Source: Aliidongia sp035943795 (GTDB taxonomy: Bacteria > Pseudomonadota > Alphaproteobacteria > ATCC43930 > CGMCC-115725). From it: a stretch of DNA of 64,000 nt. Every line of letters begins with the position of its first letter. The first letter of the stretch is position 1. Of the stretch, positions 52,045-61,057 are shown one piece after another. Both the position numbers and the translations under genes were made by a program. Location: positions 7,800-71,799 of the forward strand of contig NZ_DASZBY010000114.1 of assembly GCF_035943795.1 (NCBI RefSeq), written 5' to 3'. The notes beneath the pieces are model-generated. The model did no database searches. It was not told the origin of the DNA and saw only the letters and a list, made by a program, of their open reading frames with translations.

Positions 52045-52782
52045 ATGAGCGAAAATCCCGTCCTCCTCCTGACCGGCGCCAGCCGCGGCATCGGCCACGC
52101 CACGGTGAAGCGCTTCAGCGACGCCGGCTGGCGCGTCATCACCGTGTCGCGCGACGTCGTGCCGCCGGAATGCCGGCGCGATCCCAACTGGACGCAGCAC
52201 ATCACGGCCGACTTGGCCGATGCCAGCACCCTCGACCAGTTCATCGCCGACGTGCGCGACGAGCTGGGCGGCGGCGCGTTGCACGCGCTGGTCAACAATG
52301 CCGGCATCTCGCCCAAGACCCCGTTCCAGGAGCGGCTCGGCTGCCTTAACGGCGACCTTGCCGATTGGCACCAGGTGTTCCAGCTGAACTTCTTCACGCC
52401 ATTGGCGCTCGGCCGCGCGCTGGCGCCGAACCTGGCCAAGGCCAAGGGGGCGATCGTCAACATCACCTCGATCGCCGGCCACGCGGTCCACCCGTTCGCC
52501 GGTTCGGCCTATTCGACCTCGAAGGCGGCCCTGTCGGCACTGACCCGGGAAATGGCGGTCGAATTCGCCCAGCTGGGCGTGCGTGTCAACGCGGTAGCGC
52601 CCGGCGAGATCGAGACGGCGATGCTGTCACCCAACACCGACGTGCTGATCCCGCGCATCCCGCTCAATCGCTTGGGCCAGCCCGATGACGTCGCATCGAC
52701 GATCTTCTATCTGTGCGCGCCGGAATCGACCTACATCACCGGCACGGAGATCTTCGTGACCGGCGGGCAGCATCTGTTTTAA
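52045..52782 (+). CDS. SDR family oxidoreductase
   Basis: Classical short-chain dehydrogenase, 245 residues from ATG 52045. TGASRGIGHA cofactor site, VNNAGISPKTPFQ, catalytic Ser in NITSIAGH and Tyr-x3-Lys in AYSTSKAAL, and the end TGTEIFVTGGQ. The gene starts 44 nt after the TPR lipoprotein. Substrate unknown. Confidence 0.87.
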   Translation: MSENPVLLLTGASRGIGHATVKRFSDAGWRVITVSRDVVPPECRRDPNWTQHITADLADASTLDQFIADVRDELGGGALHALVNNAGISPKTPFQERLGCLNGDLADWHQVFQLNFFTPLALGRALAPNLAKAKGAIVNITSIAGHAVHPFAGSAYSTSKAALSALTREMAVEFAQLGVRVNAVAPGEIETAMLSPNTDVLIPRIPLNRLGQPDDVASTIFYLCAPESTYITGTEIFVTGGQHLF

Positions 52783-52849
52783 GGCTTCTATCGCGAACCC
52801 GTGATCGCCGGACCCGACCCTCGAACTACTCTCCCGCTCTTCCTATTTT

Positions 52850-53245
52850 CGTCATCTCCGGGCTTGACCCGGGGATCCACGTGGCAATTGCCGCGCGCCT
52901 CCAGCCGTCCATAATCGCGGGATGCCGGGTGGTTGGATCTACATCATGACGAACAAGCCGAACGGCATTCTCTATGTCGGCGTGACCCGCGATCTTGCCC
53001 GCCGAGCCTGGGAACATCGCGAAGGTTTGGCCGATGGCTTTACCAAGCGCTATGGCTTGAAGCGATTGGTCTATGTTGAGAAGCACGATGAGATCGTCGT
53101 GGCGATCCAGCGCGAGAAGAACCTCAAGCATTGGCGGCGTGCCTGGAAGGTTGCATTGATCCTCACGGAAAACCCCGAATGGGCAGATCTCTACGACCTG
53201 ATCGGCTGAGATACGTGGATCCCCGGGTCAAGCCCGGGGATGACG
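52850..53245. mobile_element. GIY-YIG unit with 33-bp terminal inverted repeats
   Basis: The arms at 52850-52882 and 53213-53245 are inverted copies differing at one of 33 positions; both begin CGTCAT from the outside and fold internally (CCCCGGG-5 nt-CCCGGGG). They enclose exactly one gene (GIY-YIG, 52922-53209). The same arms occur without a gene at 34430-34540. This looks like a small mobile or formerly mobile unit; no target duplication was identified. Confidence 0.65.
52922..53209 (+). CDS. GIY-YIG nuclease domain protein
   Basis: 95 residues, almost only the GIY-YIG domain. The motif appears as WIYIMTNKPNGILYVGVT (Y-I ... Y-V-G, a GIY-YIG variant), catalytic Arg in RDLARRAWEHREG, and a C-terminal KNLKHWRRAWKVALI with the metal-binding Glu before it (QREKNL). 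Members of this small UPF0213-like group are common in proteobacteria. Here it is bounded by inverted repeats. Confidence 0.85.
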   Translation: MPGGWIYIMTNKPNGILYVGVTRDLARRAWEHREGLADGFTKRYGLKRLVYVEKHDEIVVAIQREKNLKHWRRAWKVALILTENPEWADLYDLIG

Positions 53246-53262
53246 ACGAGAGAGGTCTGGGT

Positions 53263-53498
53263 ATGAAGTCCATCGATTTGCCGGCGTTTCTTACCAGTGC
53301 GTCTATGGCAGTGATGTGCCCAACGAGGGCGTGTATATCGAATTGAATGACGCATCTACCGGCAGTCCAGAGACGGTGCTCTTCGCATTTCGATCTGATG
53401 CTACCGGCGAAATCACTCTCGATGCCTATCGAGAGAACATCCCGCTTGCGCTCGTCGAATTGTTTATCGCGCGCGTGCACGCTGAACTCCAGCGGTAG
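53263..53498 (+). pseudogene. frameshifted hypothetical protein remnant
   Basis: Frame 1 from ATG 53263 gives MKSIDLPAF. From about 53292 a different frame carries a sensible protein (YQCVYGSDVPNEGVYIELND ... IPLALVELFIARVHAELQR) to the stop at 53498. One insertion or deletion near 53290 would join them. The sequence is less GC-rich than its neighbours. Family not recognised. A short protein from GTG 53316 is the alternative. Confidence 0.4.
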
Positions 53499-53507
53499 AG
53501 GGCGCTA

Positions 53508-54047
53508 TCAGCAGCAGCGCTTGCTGAAGCCGTCGATCCAGGCGAGGCGGATGTCGAGCAGCTGTATTTGCAGGGACAACCAGTCCTTGAACAGGTTGGC
53601 GCCGTCGCTCTGTTCCTCCAGTTCGACGAAGCGCAGGCGTTCTGCCGTGGTGAGCGTGCGCAGCAGGGCGACCTGTTCCTGCCGCTCCGGCGGCGTCAGC
53701 AGATGCAGGAAGCGCATCTTCAGCGCCACGACCAGGCGGCTCAATTCGGTATTGGGCGTGCGGATCGGTGCCTGCAGCAGGCGCAGCAGCATCTCGTGAC
53801 CGGACGGGGTCAGGGTCAGGCGCGGGTCCTTCTGATCCCCGTCCTCCGGCAGGGTCTCGACCACGCCTTCGGCGCGCAGCAGTTCGATCGAGATGCCCAT
53901 CAGGTCGAGCGACGGGCCGACGATACGGCTGGTGAACAGGCGCACGTCGGCCGCGATCTCGCCATAGGTGCGCGGCTTCGTCGCGAGCGCGCCCAGGGCC
54001 GCGATCCGCACGGTCTCGATCGGGACGAGCGAGTTGTCGCGATACAT
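53508..54047 (-). CDS. possible winged-helix regulator linked to hemA
   Basis: 179 residues from ATG 54047. The first 80 residues (VRIAALGALATKPRTYGEIAADVRLFTSRIVGPSLDLMGISIELLRAEGVV) look like a winged helix of the PadR/MarR-like kind. The rest is helical and ends WIDGFSKRCC. The ATG overlaps the hemA stop (TGATG), so it is translated after hemA; a haem- or growth-linked regulatory role is an inference. No confident family assignment. Confidence 0.65.
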   Translation of the reverse strand: MYRDNSLVPIETVRIAALGALATKPRTYGEIAADVRLFTSRIVGPSLDLMGISIELLRAEGVVETLPEDGDQKDPRLTLTPSGHEMLLRLLQAPIRTPNTELSRLVVALKMRFLHLLTPPERQEQVALLRTLTTAERLRFVELEEQSDGANLFKDWLSLQIQLLDIRLAWIDGFSKRCC

Positions 54048-55258
54048 CAGGCGGCGACGGCGCGGCGCAGCATGAGGCGGCTCCACACCTCGCTCAAGGA
54101 GTCGACCAGGTGGTCGATGTCCTGGTCGGTATGGAGCGGGGTCGGCGTGATGCGCAGGCGCTCGGCGCCGCGCGGCACGGTCGGATAGTTGATCGGCTGG
54201 ATGTAGATGCCGTGGCGGTTCAGCAGGTCGTCCGAGGCGCGCTTCACCAGCCGGGCGTCGCCGACCAGGATCGGCACGATGTGGGTCTCGCTCGGCATCA
54301 CCGGGATGCCGGCGGCAGCCAGGCGGCGCTTGACCTCGGCGACGTTCGCCTGCTGGCCGTCGCGCTCGACCTGGCTCGTCTTCAGGTGCTGGATCGAGGT
54401 GCGGGCACCGGCGGCGGTGACCGGCGTCATCGAAGTGGTGAAGATGAAGCCGGCGGCATAGGACCGGACGAAATCGACCATGGCGGCGGAGCCGGCGATA
54501 TAGCCGCCGTGACAGCCGAACGCCTTGCCCAGCGTACCCTGGATCACGGTCAGCCGGTCCATGACGCCGTCCCGTTCGGCGATGCCGGCACCGCGCGCGC
54601 CATACATGCCGACCGCGTGGACCTCATCCAGATAGGTCATGGCGCCATATTTGTCGGCGACGTCGCACAGTTCGGCGATCCGGCCGATGTCGCCGTCCAT
54701 CGAGTAGACGCTCTCGAACGCCACCAGCTTGGCGCGGTCTGCCGGCGCTTCCGCCAGCAGCCGATCGAGGTCGGCAGGGTCGTTGTGCCGGAAGATGCGC
54801 TTTTCGGCGCCGGAATGCTTGATGCCCTCGATCATCGAGGCGTGGTTGAGCGCATCCGAATAGACGATGCAGCCGGGCAGGTGCTTGGCGATGGTCGACA
54901 GCGCCGCCTCGTTCGCGACATAGCCGGTCGCGAAGATCAGCGCCGCTTCCTTGCCGTGCAGGTCGGCCAGCTCACGCTCCAGCTTCACATGCTCGTGGCT
55001 GTTGCCGGAGATGTTGCGCGTGCCGCCGGCACCGGCACCGACGCGGTCGAGCGCGTCGTGCATCGCCGCCAGCACCTTGGGATGCTGGCCCATGCCCAGG
55101 TAGTCGTTGGAACACCAGACCGTGACCTCGCCGCCGGTGCCATGGTGCCAGGCGCGCGGGAAGGCCCCGACCTTGCGCTCCAGCTCGGCGAATTCCCGGT
55201 AGCGCCCTTCCTGCTTGAGCGCGTCGATCCGGTCGGCGAAAAACAGTTCGTAATCCAT
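54047..55258 (-). CDS. hemA: 5-aminolevulinate synthase
   Basis: Condenses glycine with succinyl-CoA, the Shemin route of alphaproteobacteria. Start at MDYELFFADRIDALKQEGRYREF (ATG 55258), 403 residues. Glycine-rich GAGAGGTRNISGNSHEHVKLE, PLP-contacting DEVHAVGMYG, and the Lys-PLP region in VIQGTLGKAFGCHGGY. Full length. The downstream regulator-like gene overlaps its stop. Confidence 0.96.
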   Translation of the reverse strand: MDYELFFADRIDALKQEGRYREFAELERKVGAFPRAWHHGTGGEVTVWCSNDYLGMGQHPKVLAAMHDALDRVGAGAGGTRNISGNSHEHVKLERELADLHGKEAALIFATGYVANEAALSTIAKHLPGCIVYSDALNHASMIEGIKHSGAEKRIFRHNDPADLDRLLAEAPADRAKLVAFESVYSMDGDIGRIAELCDVADKYGAMTYLDEVHAVGMYGARGAGIAERDGVMDRLTVIQGTLGKAFGCHGGYIAGSAAMVDFVRSYAAGFIFTTSMTPVTAAGARTSIQHLKTSQVERDGQQANVAEVKRRLAAAGIPVMPSETHIVPILVGDARLVKRASDDLLNRHGIYIQPINYPTVPRGAERLRITPTPLHTDQDIDHLVDSLSEVWSRLMLRRAVAA

Positions 55259-55810
55259 CGGCAACGTCCTAGGGGATGGCTTCGGATACCCGTCCACCTC
55301 GACAGGCACGACCATCAAACCAAAAGATCATGTCCGGCGCCTGTGATCCAGATCTCTGCGCCACGGCGGCCGGTTCCTCGGACTCATCATGCGCCGCCCC
55401 GAAACGCAAGCGGCGGGACGGCTTGTCGCACCGGGCGCAACACCCCATGCGATGGGCGCATGACCAGATTTAAGCGCGGCGGCTCGAGCCGCAAGCCCTG
55501 CCACTGCGCGCGTTCCCGGATTCGTCTCTCGCGGTCGACCTTCCTGGTTTCCGGCAGGTCCGCTCGGATCGCGACCTGGCCACAGGCGAGTTCTTCTCAT
55601 GAAACGCCTACAGGTTGATCAAAGGGAAGGGAACCGGCTGCGACATAAAAGATCGGGGGCGAACCGCTTCAAAACAATTGACTTGCGCCCCTCGGCATAG
55701 CGCAATCTTGCGGTCATGAAGGTCACTGCGTCGCATGAAGCGCGGGACCGTGCAGGATACGGGTCGATCACGATCGGCGCGTTGGGGCTTGGACGATCGA
55801 GGGGAAAAAA
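55259..55810. other. non-coding stretch between hemA and the peptide-transport operon
   Basis: 552 nt between divergent genes, so it must hold both promoters. A TTGACT hexamer at 55678-55683 is a possible -35 for the operon reading right, without a convincing -10. TTGATCAA at 55615 is a self-complementary octamer but not a full FNR/FixK site. Possible short reading frames have no convincing protein features. No RNA gene seen. Confidence 0.5.
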
Positions 55811-57409
55811 ATGCGAAGGATTTTCAGTCGCCTGGCGGCGCTTTTCGTCGTCGCCGGGCTAGCCTTGCCGTTGGCCGTCCCGGCCTCGGCGGCGACTCTG
55901 CGCTGGTCGAACGACGGCGACGTCAATTCGATGGATCCCTATGCGCGCAACGAAACGTTTCTGCTGACTTTCCTGCTGAACATCTACGAGCCGCTGGTCC
56001 GCCGCTCGAAGGACCTGAAGGTCGAGGCCGCACTCGCGACCGAATGGGCGCAGACGGCCCCCGATACCTGGCGCTTCAAGCTGCGCCAGGGCGTGAAGTT
56101 TCAGGACGGCACGCCCTTCACTGCCGACGACGTGATCTTTTCCTATCAGCGGGTCCGGCAGCCCAGCTCGAACATGAACAGCAATTTCGTGACCGTTAAG
56201 GATCTGAAGAAGATCGACGACTTCACCGTCGAATTCGTCACCAACGGTCCCGACCCGATCCTGCCCGAGGAAATCACCAACTGGGCCATCATGTCTAAGG
56301 CATGGTGCGAGAAGAACAACGCGGCCGTGCCCGCCGATCTCGGCAAGGTGACCGAAGAAAGCTTCGCGACCCGCAACGCCATGGGCACCGGGCCGTACAT
56401 GCTGAAGGAACGCGTGCCGGACGTGCGCACCGTGCTGGTCGCGAACCCGACCTGGTGGGACAAACCGGTCGGCAACGTGACCGAGGCCGTGTTCACCCGT
56501 ATTGCCAACCCGTCGACCCGTGTTGCTGCCCTGCTCTCGGGCGAGATCGACTTCGTCTACACCGTGCCGCCGCAGGACGTCGACCGGATCTCGACCACCC
56601 AGGGCACCAAGATCATCAAGTCGCCGGAACTGCGGACGATCTTCTTCGGCATGGACCAGCTCCATGACGAATTGATCGACAGCAACATCAAGGGCAAGAA
56701 CCCGTTCAAGGACGAGCGGGTGCGCGAGGCGTTCTATCGCGCGATCGACGAAAAGGCGATCGTTACCAAGGTCATGCGCGGCCAGGCTGCCGAAACCGCG
56801 CTGATGATCGCGCCCGGCGTCAACGGCTTCGACAAGGCCTTGAACGAACGGCCGGCCTATGATCCGGCCAAGTCGAAGAAGCTGCTGGCCGACGCCGGCT
56901 ACCCGAACGGCTTCGAGACCGGCATGGATTGCCCGAACGACCGCTACGTCAATGACGAGGCGATCTGCCAGGCGGTCGTCTCCATGCTGGCCAAGGTCGG
57001 CGTCAAGGTGAACCTGCTGGCGCAGACCCGCCTCAAGTTCTTCGGCAAGATCGGTGCGCCCAACTACGGCTCCAGCTTCTACATGCTGGGCTGGACGCCC
57101 TCGACCTACGACGCCCACAACATGCTGGCTTCGCTGGTCGCGACCCGCACGCCGGCCGCCGGCCTCGGCGACAACAACGACGGCGGCATCTCGAACGCCC
57201 AGGTCGATGCCGACATCAAGGCAATCCAGGTCGAGACCGACGCGAAGAAGCGCCAGACGCTGATCTCCGATGCGCTGGGCGTGATCAAGAACCAGTATCT
57301 CTACATCCCGCTGCATCAGCAGGTCGTGGTCTGGGCTGCCCGCAGCAACGTGAATGTGGCGCAGATGGCCGATAATTATTTCTACCTGCGCTTCGTCACG
57401 GTGAAATAG
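55811..57409 (+). CDS. peptide ABC transporter substrate-binding protein, copy 1
   Basis: SBP_bac_5 family (DppA/OppA-like), 532 residues. Signal peptide MRRIFSRLAALFVVAGLALPLAVPASA-A, then LRWSNDGDVNSMDPYARNETF and the family motif in LRQGVKFQDGTPFTADDVIFSYQRV. First gene of a complete importer operon. Very similar over its length to the next gene, so a tandem duplication; the two may bind different peptides. Confidence 0.93.
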   Translation: MRRIFSRLAALFVVAGLALPLAVPASAATLRWSNDGDVNSMDPYARNETFLLTFLLNIYEPLVRRSKDLKVEAALATEWAQTAPDTWRFKLRQGVKFQDGTPFTADDVIFSYQRVRQPSSNMNSNFVTVKDLKKIDDFTVEFVTNGPDPILPEEITNWAIMSKAWCEKNNAAVPADLGKVTEESFATRNAMGTGPYMLKERVPDVRTVLVANPTWWDKPVGNVTEAVFTRIANPSTRVAALLSGEIDFVYTVPPQDVDRISTTQGTKIIKSPELRTIFFGMDQLHDELIDSNIKGKNPFKDERVREAFYRAIDEKAIVTKVMRGQAAETALMIAPGVNGFDKALNERPAYDPAKSKKLLADAGYPNGFETGMDCPNDRYVNDEAICQAVVSMLAKVGVKVNLLAQTRLKFFGKIGAPNYGSSFYMLGWTPSTYDAHNMLASLVATRTPAAGLGDNNDGGISNAQVDADIKAIQVETDAKKRQTLISDALGVIKNQYLYIPLHQQVVVWAARSNVNVAQMADNYFYLRFVTVK

Positions 57410-57437
57410 CCGATCTTCCGTCCGCAGACGTCGTGGA

Positions 57438-57459
57438 CCGCCGTCCTTCGGGACGGCGG
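57438..57459 (+). promoter_or_regulatory. UUCG-loop hairpin between binding-protein genes
   Basis: Perfect 9-bp stem CCGCCGTCC/GGACGGCGG closed by a C(TTCG)G tetraloop, a very stable RNA fold. It sits 28 nt after copy 1 and 24 nt before copy 2. No U tract follows, so it more likely protects the upstream mRNA or reduces read-through than fully terminates. Confidence 0.6.
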
Positions 57460-57482
57460 TGCCCGATTGGGAAAGTGTAACG

Positions 57483-59102
57483 ATGCGAATGATCCTTGGT
57501 CGATTTTCCGCAGCCCTGTGTGCGGTCGGGCTGGCGGCCACGCTCACTGTCGTGCCAGGCATCGGCTCCGCGCCGGCCGCGGCGGCGACGTTGCGCTGGT
57601 CGAACGACGGCGACGTCAATTCGATGGATCCCTATGCGCGTCAGGAAACCTTCCTGCTGTTTTTCATGCAGAACATTTACGAGCCGTTGGTCCGGCGCTC
57701 CAAGGACCTGAAGCTCGAAGCGTCGCTCGCCACCGAATGGACGCAGACGGCGCCGGACGTCTGGCGGTTCAAGCTGCGCCAGGGCGTCAAGTTCCAGGAC
57801 GGTACGCCGTTCACCGCCGACGACGTGTTGTTCTCGTTCCAGCGCATCCGGCAGCCGACCTCGGCTCTGAACAGCAACGTCGCCACGGTTCAGGACCTGG
57901 TCAAGGTCGATGATTTCACGGTGGATTTCCACACCAAGGGTCCGGATCCGATCCTGCCAGAGGAGCTGACCAACTGGGGCATCATGTCGAAGGCATGGTG
58001 CGAGAAGAACAACGCCAGCATCCCGGCCGACCTCGGCAAGGTGACGCAAGAGAATTTCGCGACCCGCAATGCCATGGGCACCGGGCCATACATGCTGAAG
58101 GAACGCGTGCCGGACGTGCGCACCGTGCTGGTCTCGAACCCGACCTGGTGGGACAAGCCGGTCGGCAACGTGACCGAGGCCGTGTTCACCCGTATCGCCA
58201 ACCCATCGACCCGCGTGGCGGCCTTGCTCTCGGGCGAAATCGATTTCGTCTATACCGTGCCGCCGCAGGACGTCGAGCGCATCTCCAGCACCCAAGGCAC
58301 CAAGATCATCAAGTCGCCGGAGCTGCGGACGATCTTCCTCGGCATGGACCAGGCGCACGACGAGCTGGCCGAGAGCAGCGTCAAGGACAAGAACCCGTTC
58401 AAGGACGAGCGGGTGCGCGAGGCGTTCTATCGCGCGATCGACGAGAAGGCGATCGTGGACAAGGTGATGCGCGGCCAAGCCCAGCCGACGGCCCTGATGG
58501 TCGCGCCGGGCATCAATGGCTTCGACGAGTCGCTGAACGAACGGCCGGCCTACGATCCGGCCAAATCGAAGAAGCTCTTGGCCGATGCCGGCTATCCGAA
58601 CGGCTTCGAACTGGGCATGGATTGCTCGAACGACCGCTATGTCAACGACGAGGCGATCTGCCAGGCGGTCGCGGCGATGCTGGCCAAGGTCGGCGTCAAG
58701 GTGAACCTGCTGGCCCAGACCCGCCTCAAGTTCTTCGGCAAGATCGGCTCGCCCAACTATGCGTCGAGCTTCTACATGCTGGGTTGGACGCCCTCGACCT
58801 ACGATGCCCACAACATGCTGGCCTCGCTGGTCGGCACACCGAAGCCCGGTGCCGGCATCGGCGACAACAACGACGGCGGCATCTCGAATGCCGAGATCGA
58901 CCGCGACATCGACGCGATCCAGGTCGAGACCGACCAGAAGAAGCGCCAGGCGCTGATCTCCCGGGCGCTCGGCATCATCAAGGACGAATATCTCTATATT
59001 CCGCTGCACCAGCAGGTCGTGGTCTGGGCCGCGCGCAGCAACGTCGACGTGGCGCAGATGGCGGATAATTTCTTCCCGCTGCGTTTCGTTACCGTGAAGT
59101 AG
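57483..59102 (+). CDS. peptide ABC transporter substrate-binding protein, copy 2
   Basis: 539 residues from ATG 57483; an ATG at 57489 is also possible. Signal peptide ends near SAPAAA-A, then the same LRWSNDGDVNSMDPYARQETF and LRQGVKFQDGTPFTADDVLFSF blocks as copy 1. Differences are spread through the ligand-binding lobes (for example HTKGPDPILPEELTN vs VTNGPDPILPEEITN). Retained copies in one operon suggest a divided substrate range or dosage. Confidence 0.93.
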   Translation: MRMILGRFSAALCAVGLAATLTVVPGIGSAPAAAATLRWSNDGDVNSMDPYARQETFLLFFMQNIYEPLVRRSKDLKLEASLATEWTQTAPDVWRFKLRQGVKFQDGTPFTADDVLFSFQRIRQPTSALNSNVATVQDLVKVDDFTVDFHTKGPDPILPEELTNWGIMSKAWCEKNNASIPADLGKVTQENFATRNAMGTGPYMLKERVPDVRTVLVSNPTWWDKPVGNVTEAVFTRIANPSTRVAALLSGEIDFVYTVPPQDVERISSTQGTKIIKSPELRTIFLGMDQAHDELAESSVKDKNPFKDERVREAFYRAIDEKAIVDKVMRGQAQPTALMVAPGINGFDESLNERPAYDPAKSKKLLADAGYPNGFELGMDCSNDRYVNDEAICQAVAAMLAKVGVKVNLLAQTRLKFFGKIGSPNYASSFYMLGWTPSTYDAHNMLASLVGTPKPGAGIGDNNDGGISNAEIDRDIDAIQVETDQKKRQALISRALGIIKDEYLYIPLHQQVVVWAARSNVDVAQMADNFFPLRFVTVK

Positions 59103-59151
59103 CCGACGCCGTGCAGTCGATCCTCCCTCCCCCTGCCGCGATGACGTGCCC

Positions 59152-60138
59152 ATGATCGTTTTCCTGCTGCGCCGGCTGCTGCAGTCGCTGGCGGTCATGC
59201 TGGCGGTGGCGCTGATCGCCTTCACGCTGTTCCGCTTCGTCGGCGATCCGATCAACGGCATGGTCGGGCAGGATGCGACCCAGGCCGAGCGCGAAGCGTT
59301 GCGCCAGAGCCTGGGCCTGAACGATTCGGTCGTCGTGCAGTTCGGCCGCTTCGTCGGCCGGACCGTGCATGGCGAATTCGGGCTCAGCTACCAGCTGGCC
59401 CGGCCGGTCAACCAGATCATCCTGGAGAAGATGCCGGCGACGCTCGAACTGTCGTTCGCCGCGGGCGTGTTCGCCCTCGTGGTCGGTGTGACGCTGGGCG
59501 TCTTCACGGGGCTGCGGCCGCGGTCGGTCGCGTCCCGGCTGCTGCTCGCCGGCTCGCTGGTCGGCGTGTCGCTGCCGACCTTCCTGATCGGCATCCTACT
59601 GATCCTGGTGTTTTCGGTCTGGCTCGGCTGGTTGCCGTCCTACGGGCGCGGGCCCACCGTGCAGTTCGGCTGGTGGTCGAGCGGGCTGTTCAGCATCGAC
59701 GGCTGGCGGTCGCTGATCATGCCGGCCTTCACGCTCGCGCTCTATCCGATGACCTTGATCATCCGGCTGGTGCGGGCCGAGATGCTGGAGGTGCTGCGCA
59801 CCGACTACATCAAGTTCGCGCGCGCCCGCGGCCTGACCAACCGGGCGATCAACTTCGGCCACGCGCTCAAGAACACGCTGGTGCCGGTCATCACCATCAC
59901 CGGTGTCCAGGTCGGCTCGATCATCGCCTTCGCCGTCATCACCGAGACGGTGTTCCAGTGGCCGGGCATGGGCCTGATGTTCATCCAGGCGGTGAGCTAT
60001 GCCGACATCCCGGTCATGTCGGCCTACCTGGTGCTGGTGGCCCTGTTCTTCGTTCTGATCAGTCTGGTGGTCGATCTCTTGTATTACCTTGTCGATCCGC
60101 GCCTGCGGATCCAGCGCGGAGGCGGCCATGGCCGCTGA
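59152..60138 (+). CDS. peptide ABC transporter permease, DppB type
   Basis: 328 residues with six membrane segments. N-terminal FLLRRLLQSLAVMLAVALIAFTLFRFVGDP is typical of DppB/OppB, and the EAA loop YIKFARARGLTNRAINFGHALKNTLVPVI contacts the ATPases. ATG 59152 chosen over GTG 59146. It overlaps the next gene by 11 nt. Confidence 0.92.
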   Translation: MIVFLLRRLLQSLAVMLAVALIAFTLFRFVGDPINGMVGQDATQAEREALRQSLGLNDSVVVQFGRFVGRTVHGEFGLSYQLARPVNQIILEKMPATLELSFAAGVFALVVGVTLGVFTGLRPRSVASRLLLAGSLVGVSLPTFLIGILLILVFSVWLGWLPSYGRGPTVQFGWWSSGLFSIDGWRSLIMPAFTLALYPMTLIIRLVRAEMLEVLRTDYIKFARARGLTNRAINFGHALKNTLVPVITITGVQVGSIIAFAVITETVFQWPGMGLMFIQAVSYADIPVMSAYLVLVALFFVLISLVVDLLYYLVDPRLRIQRGGGHGR

Positions 60139-61057
60139 AGCGAGGGCCGGCTTCGCCCGGCGCCTGTGGGATGGCGATCTCGCCTACAGTTTCCGCAATT
60201 CGCCGGTGGCGATGGTCTCGGCCTTCGTCACCCTGCTGATGGTGCTGGGCGCGCTGTTCGCCCCGTGGATCGCACCGCACAACCCGTTCGACCTCTCGAC
60301 CATCAGCCTGCTCGATGCGGGCGATCCGCCTCAATGGGTCGACGGCGGATCGCCAGACTTTCCGCTCGGGACCGACGAACAGGGCCGCGACATATTGTCG
60401 GCCATCCTGTTCGGCTCGCGCATTTCGTTGGGCGTGGGCCTGTTCTCGACCTTGTTCGCGCTGGCGCTTGGCGTGTCGGTCGGCCTGATCGCGGGCTGGC
60501 GCGGTGGTGTTACCGACGCGTTCATCATGCGCATCGCCGACGTGCAGCTGTCCTTCCCTTCGATCCTGGTCGCCCTGTTGATCGACGGCATCGTGCGCAG
60601 CACCCTGCCTCATGACGAACAGGATCGGATCGCGATGTTCGTGCTGGTCGGCTCGATCGGCCTGTCCGGCTGGGTGCAGTTCGCGCGGCTGGTGCGCGGC
60701 TCGACCATGGTCGAGCGCAACAAGGAATATGTTCAGGCGGCCCGCGTCATCGGCGTGCATCCGATCCGCATCGTCGTGACCCACGTGCTGCCGAACGTGC
60801 TGACACCGGTGCTGGTCGTGGCGACGATCTATTTCGCCTTCGCCATCATCACCGAGGCGACCTTGTCGTTCCTCGGCGTCGGCGTGCCACCGACCGAACC
60901 GTCGCTGGGCACGCTCATCCAGGTCGGCAACGGCTATCTCTTCTCCGGCGAATGGTGGATCACCGTGTTTCCTGCTGCCACGCTGGCGGCCCTGGTCCTT
61001 TCGGTCAACCTGCTGGGAGATTGGGTGCGCGACGCGCTCAATCCGAAGCTCCAATGA
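60128..61057 (+). CDS. peptide ABC transporter permease, DppC type
   Basis: 309 residues from ATG 60128. A short cytoplasmic start, then six membrane segments; DppC/OppC marks HNPFDLSTISLLDAGDPPQW, FPLGTDEQGRDILSAILFGSRISL and the EAA loop YVQAARVIGVHPIRIVVTHVLPNVLTP. Its stop overlaps the ATPase start (ATGA). Pairs with the DppB-type protein in the membrane. Confidence 0.93.
   Translation: MAAEARAGFARRLWDGDLAYSFRNSPVAMVSAFVTLLMVLGALFAPWIAPHNPFDLSTISLLDAGDPPQWVDGGSPDFPLGTDEQGRDILSAILFGSRISLGVGLFSTLFALALGVSVGLIAGWRGGVTDAFIMRIADVQLSFPSILVALLIDGIVRSTLPHDEQDRIAMFVLVGSIGLSGWVQFARLVRGSTMVERNKEYVQAARVIGVHPIRIVVTHVLPNVLTPVLVVATIYFAFAIITEATLSFLGVGVPPTEPSLGTLIQVGNGYLFSGEWWITVFPAATLAALVLSVNLLGDWVRDALNPKLQ

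Noticed and set aside
7214..53245. CRISPR array made of the CGTCAT repeats
   Set aside because: Copies are few, far apart, inverted and palindromic; no regular spacers or cas genes are present.
55615..55622. FNR/FixK site upstream of hemA or the peptide operon
   Set aside because: TTGATCAA lacks the 4-nt spacer of TTGAT-N4-ATCAA.
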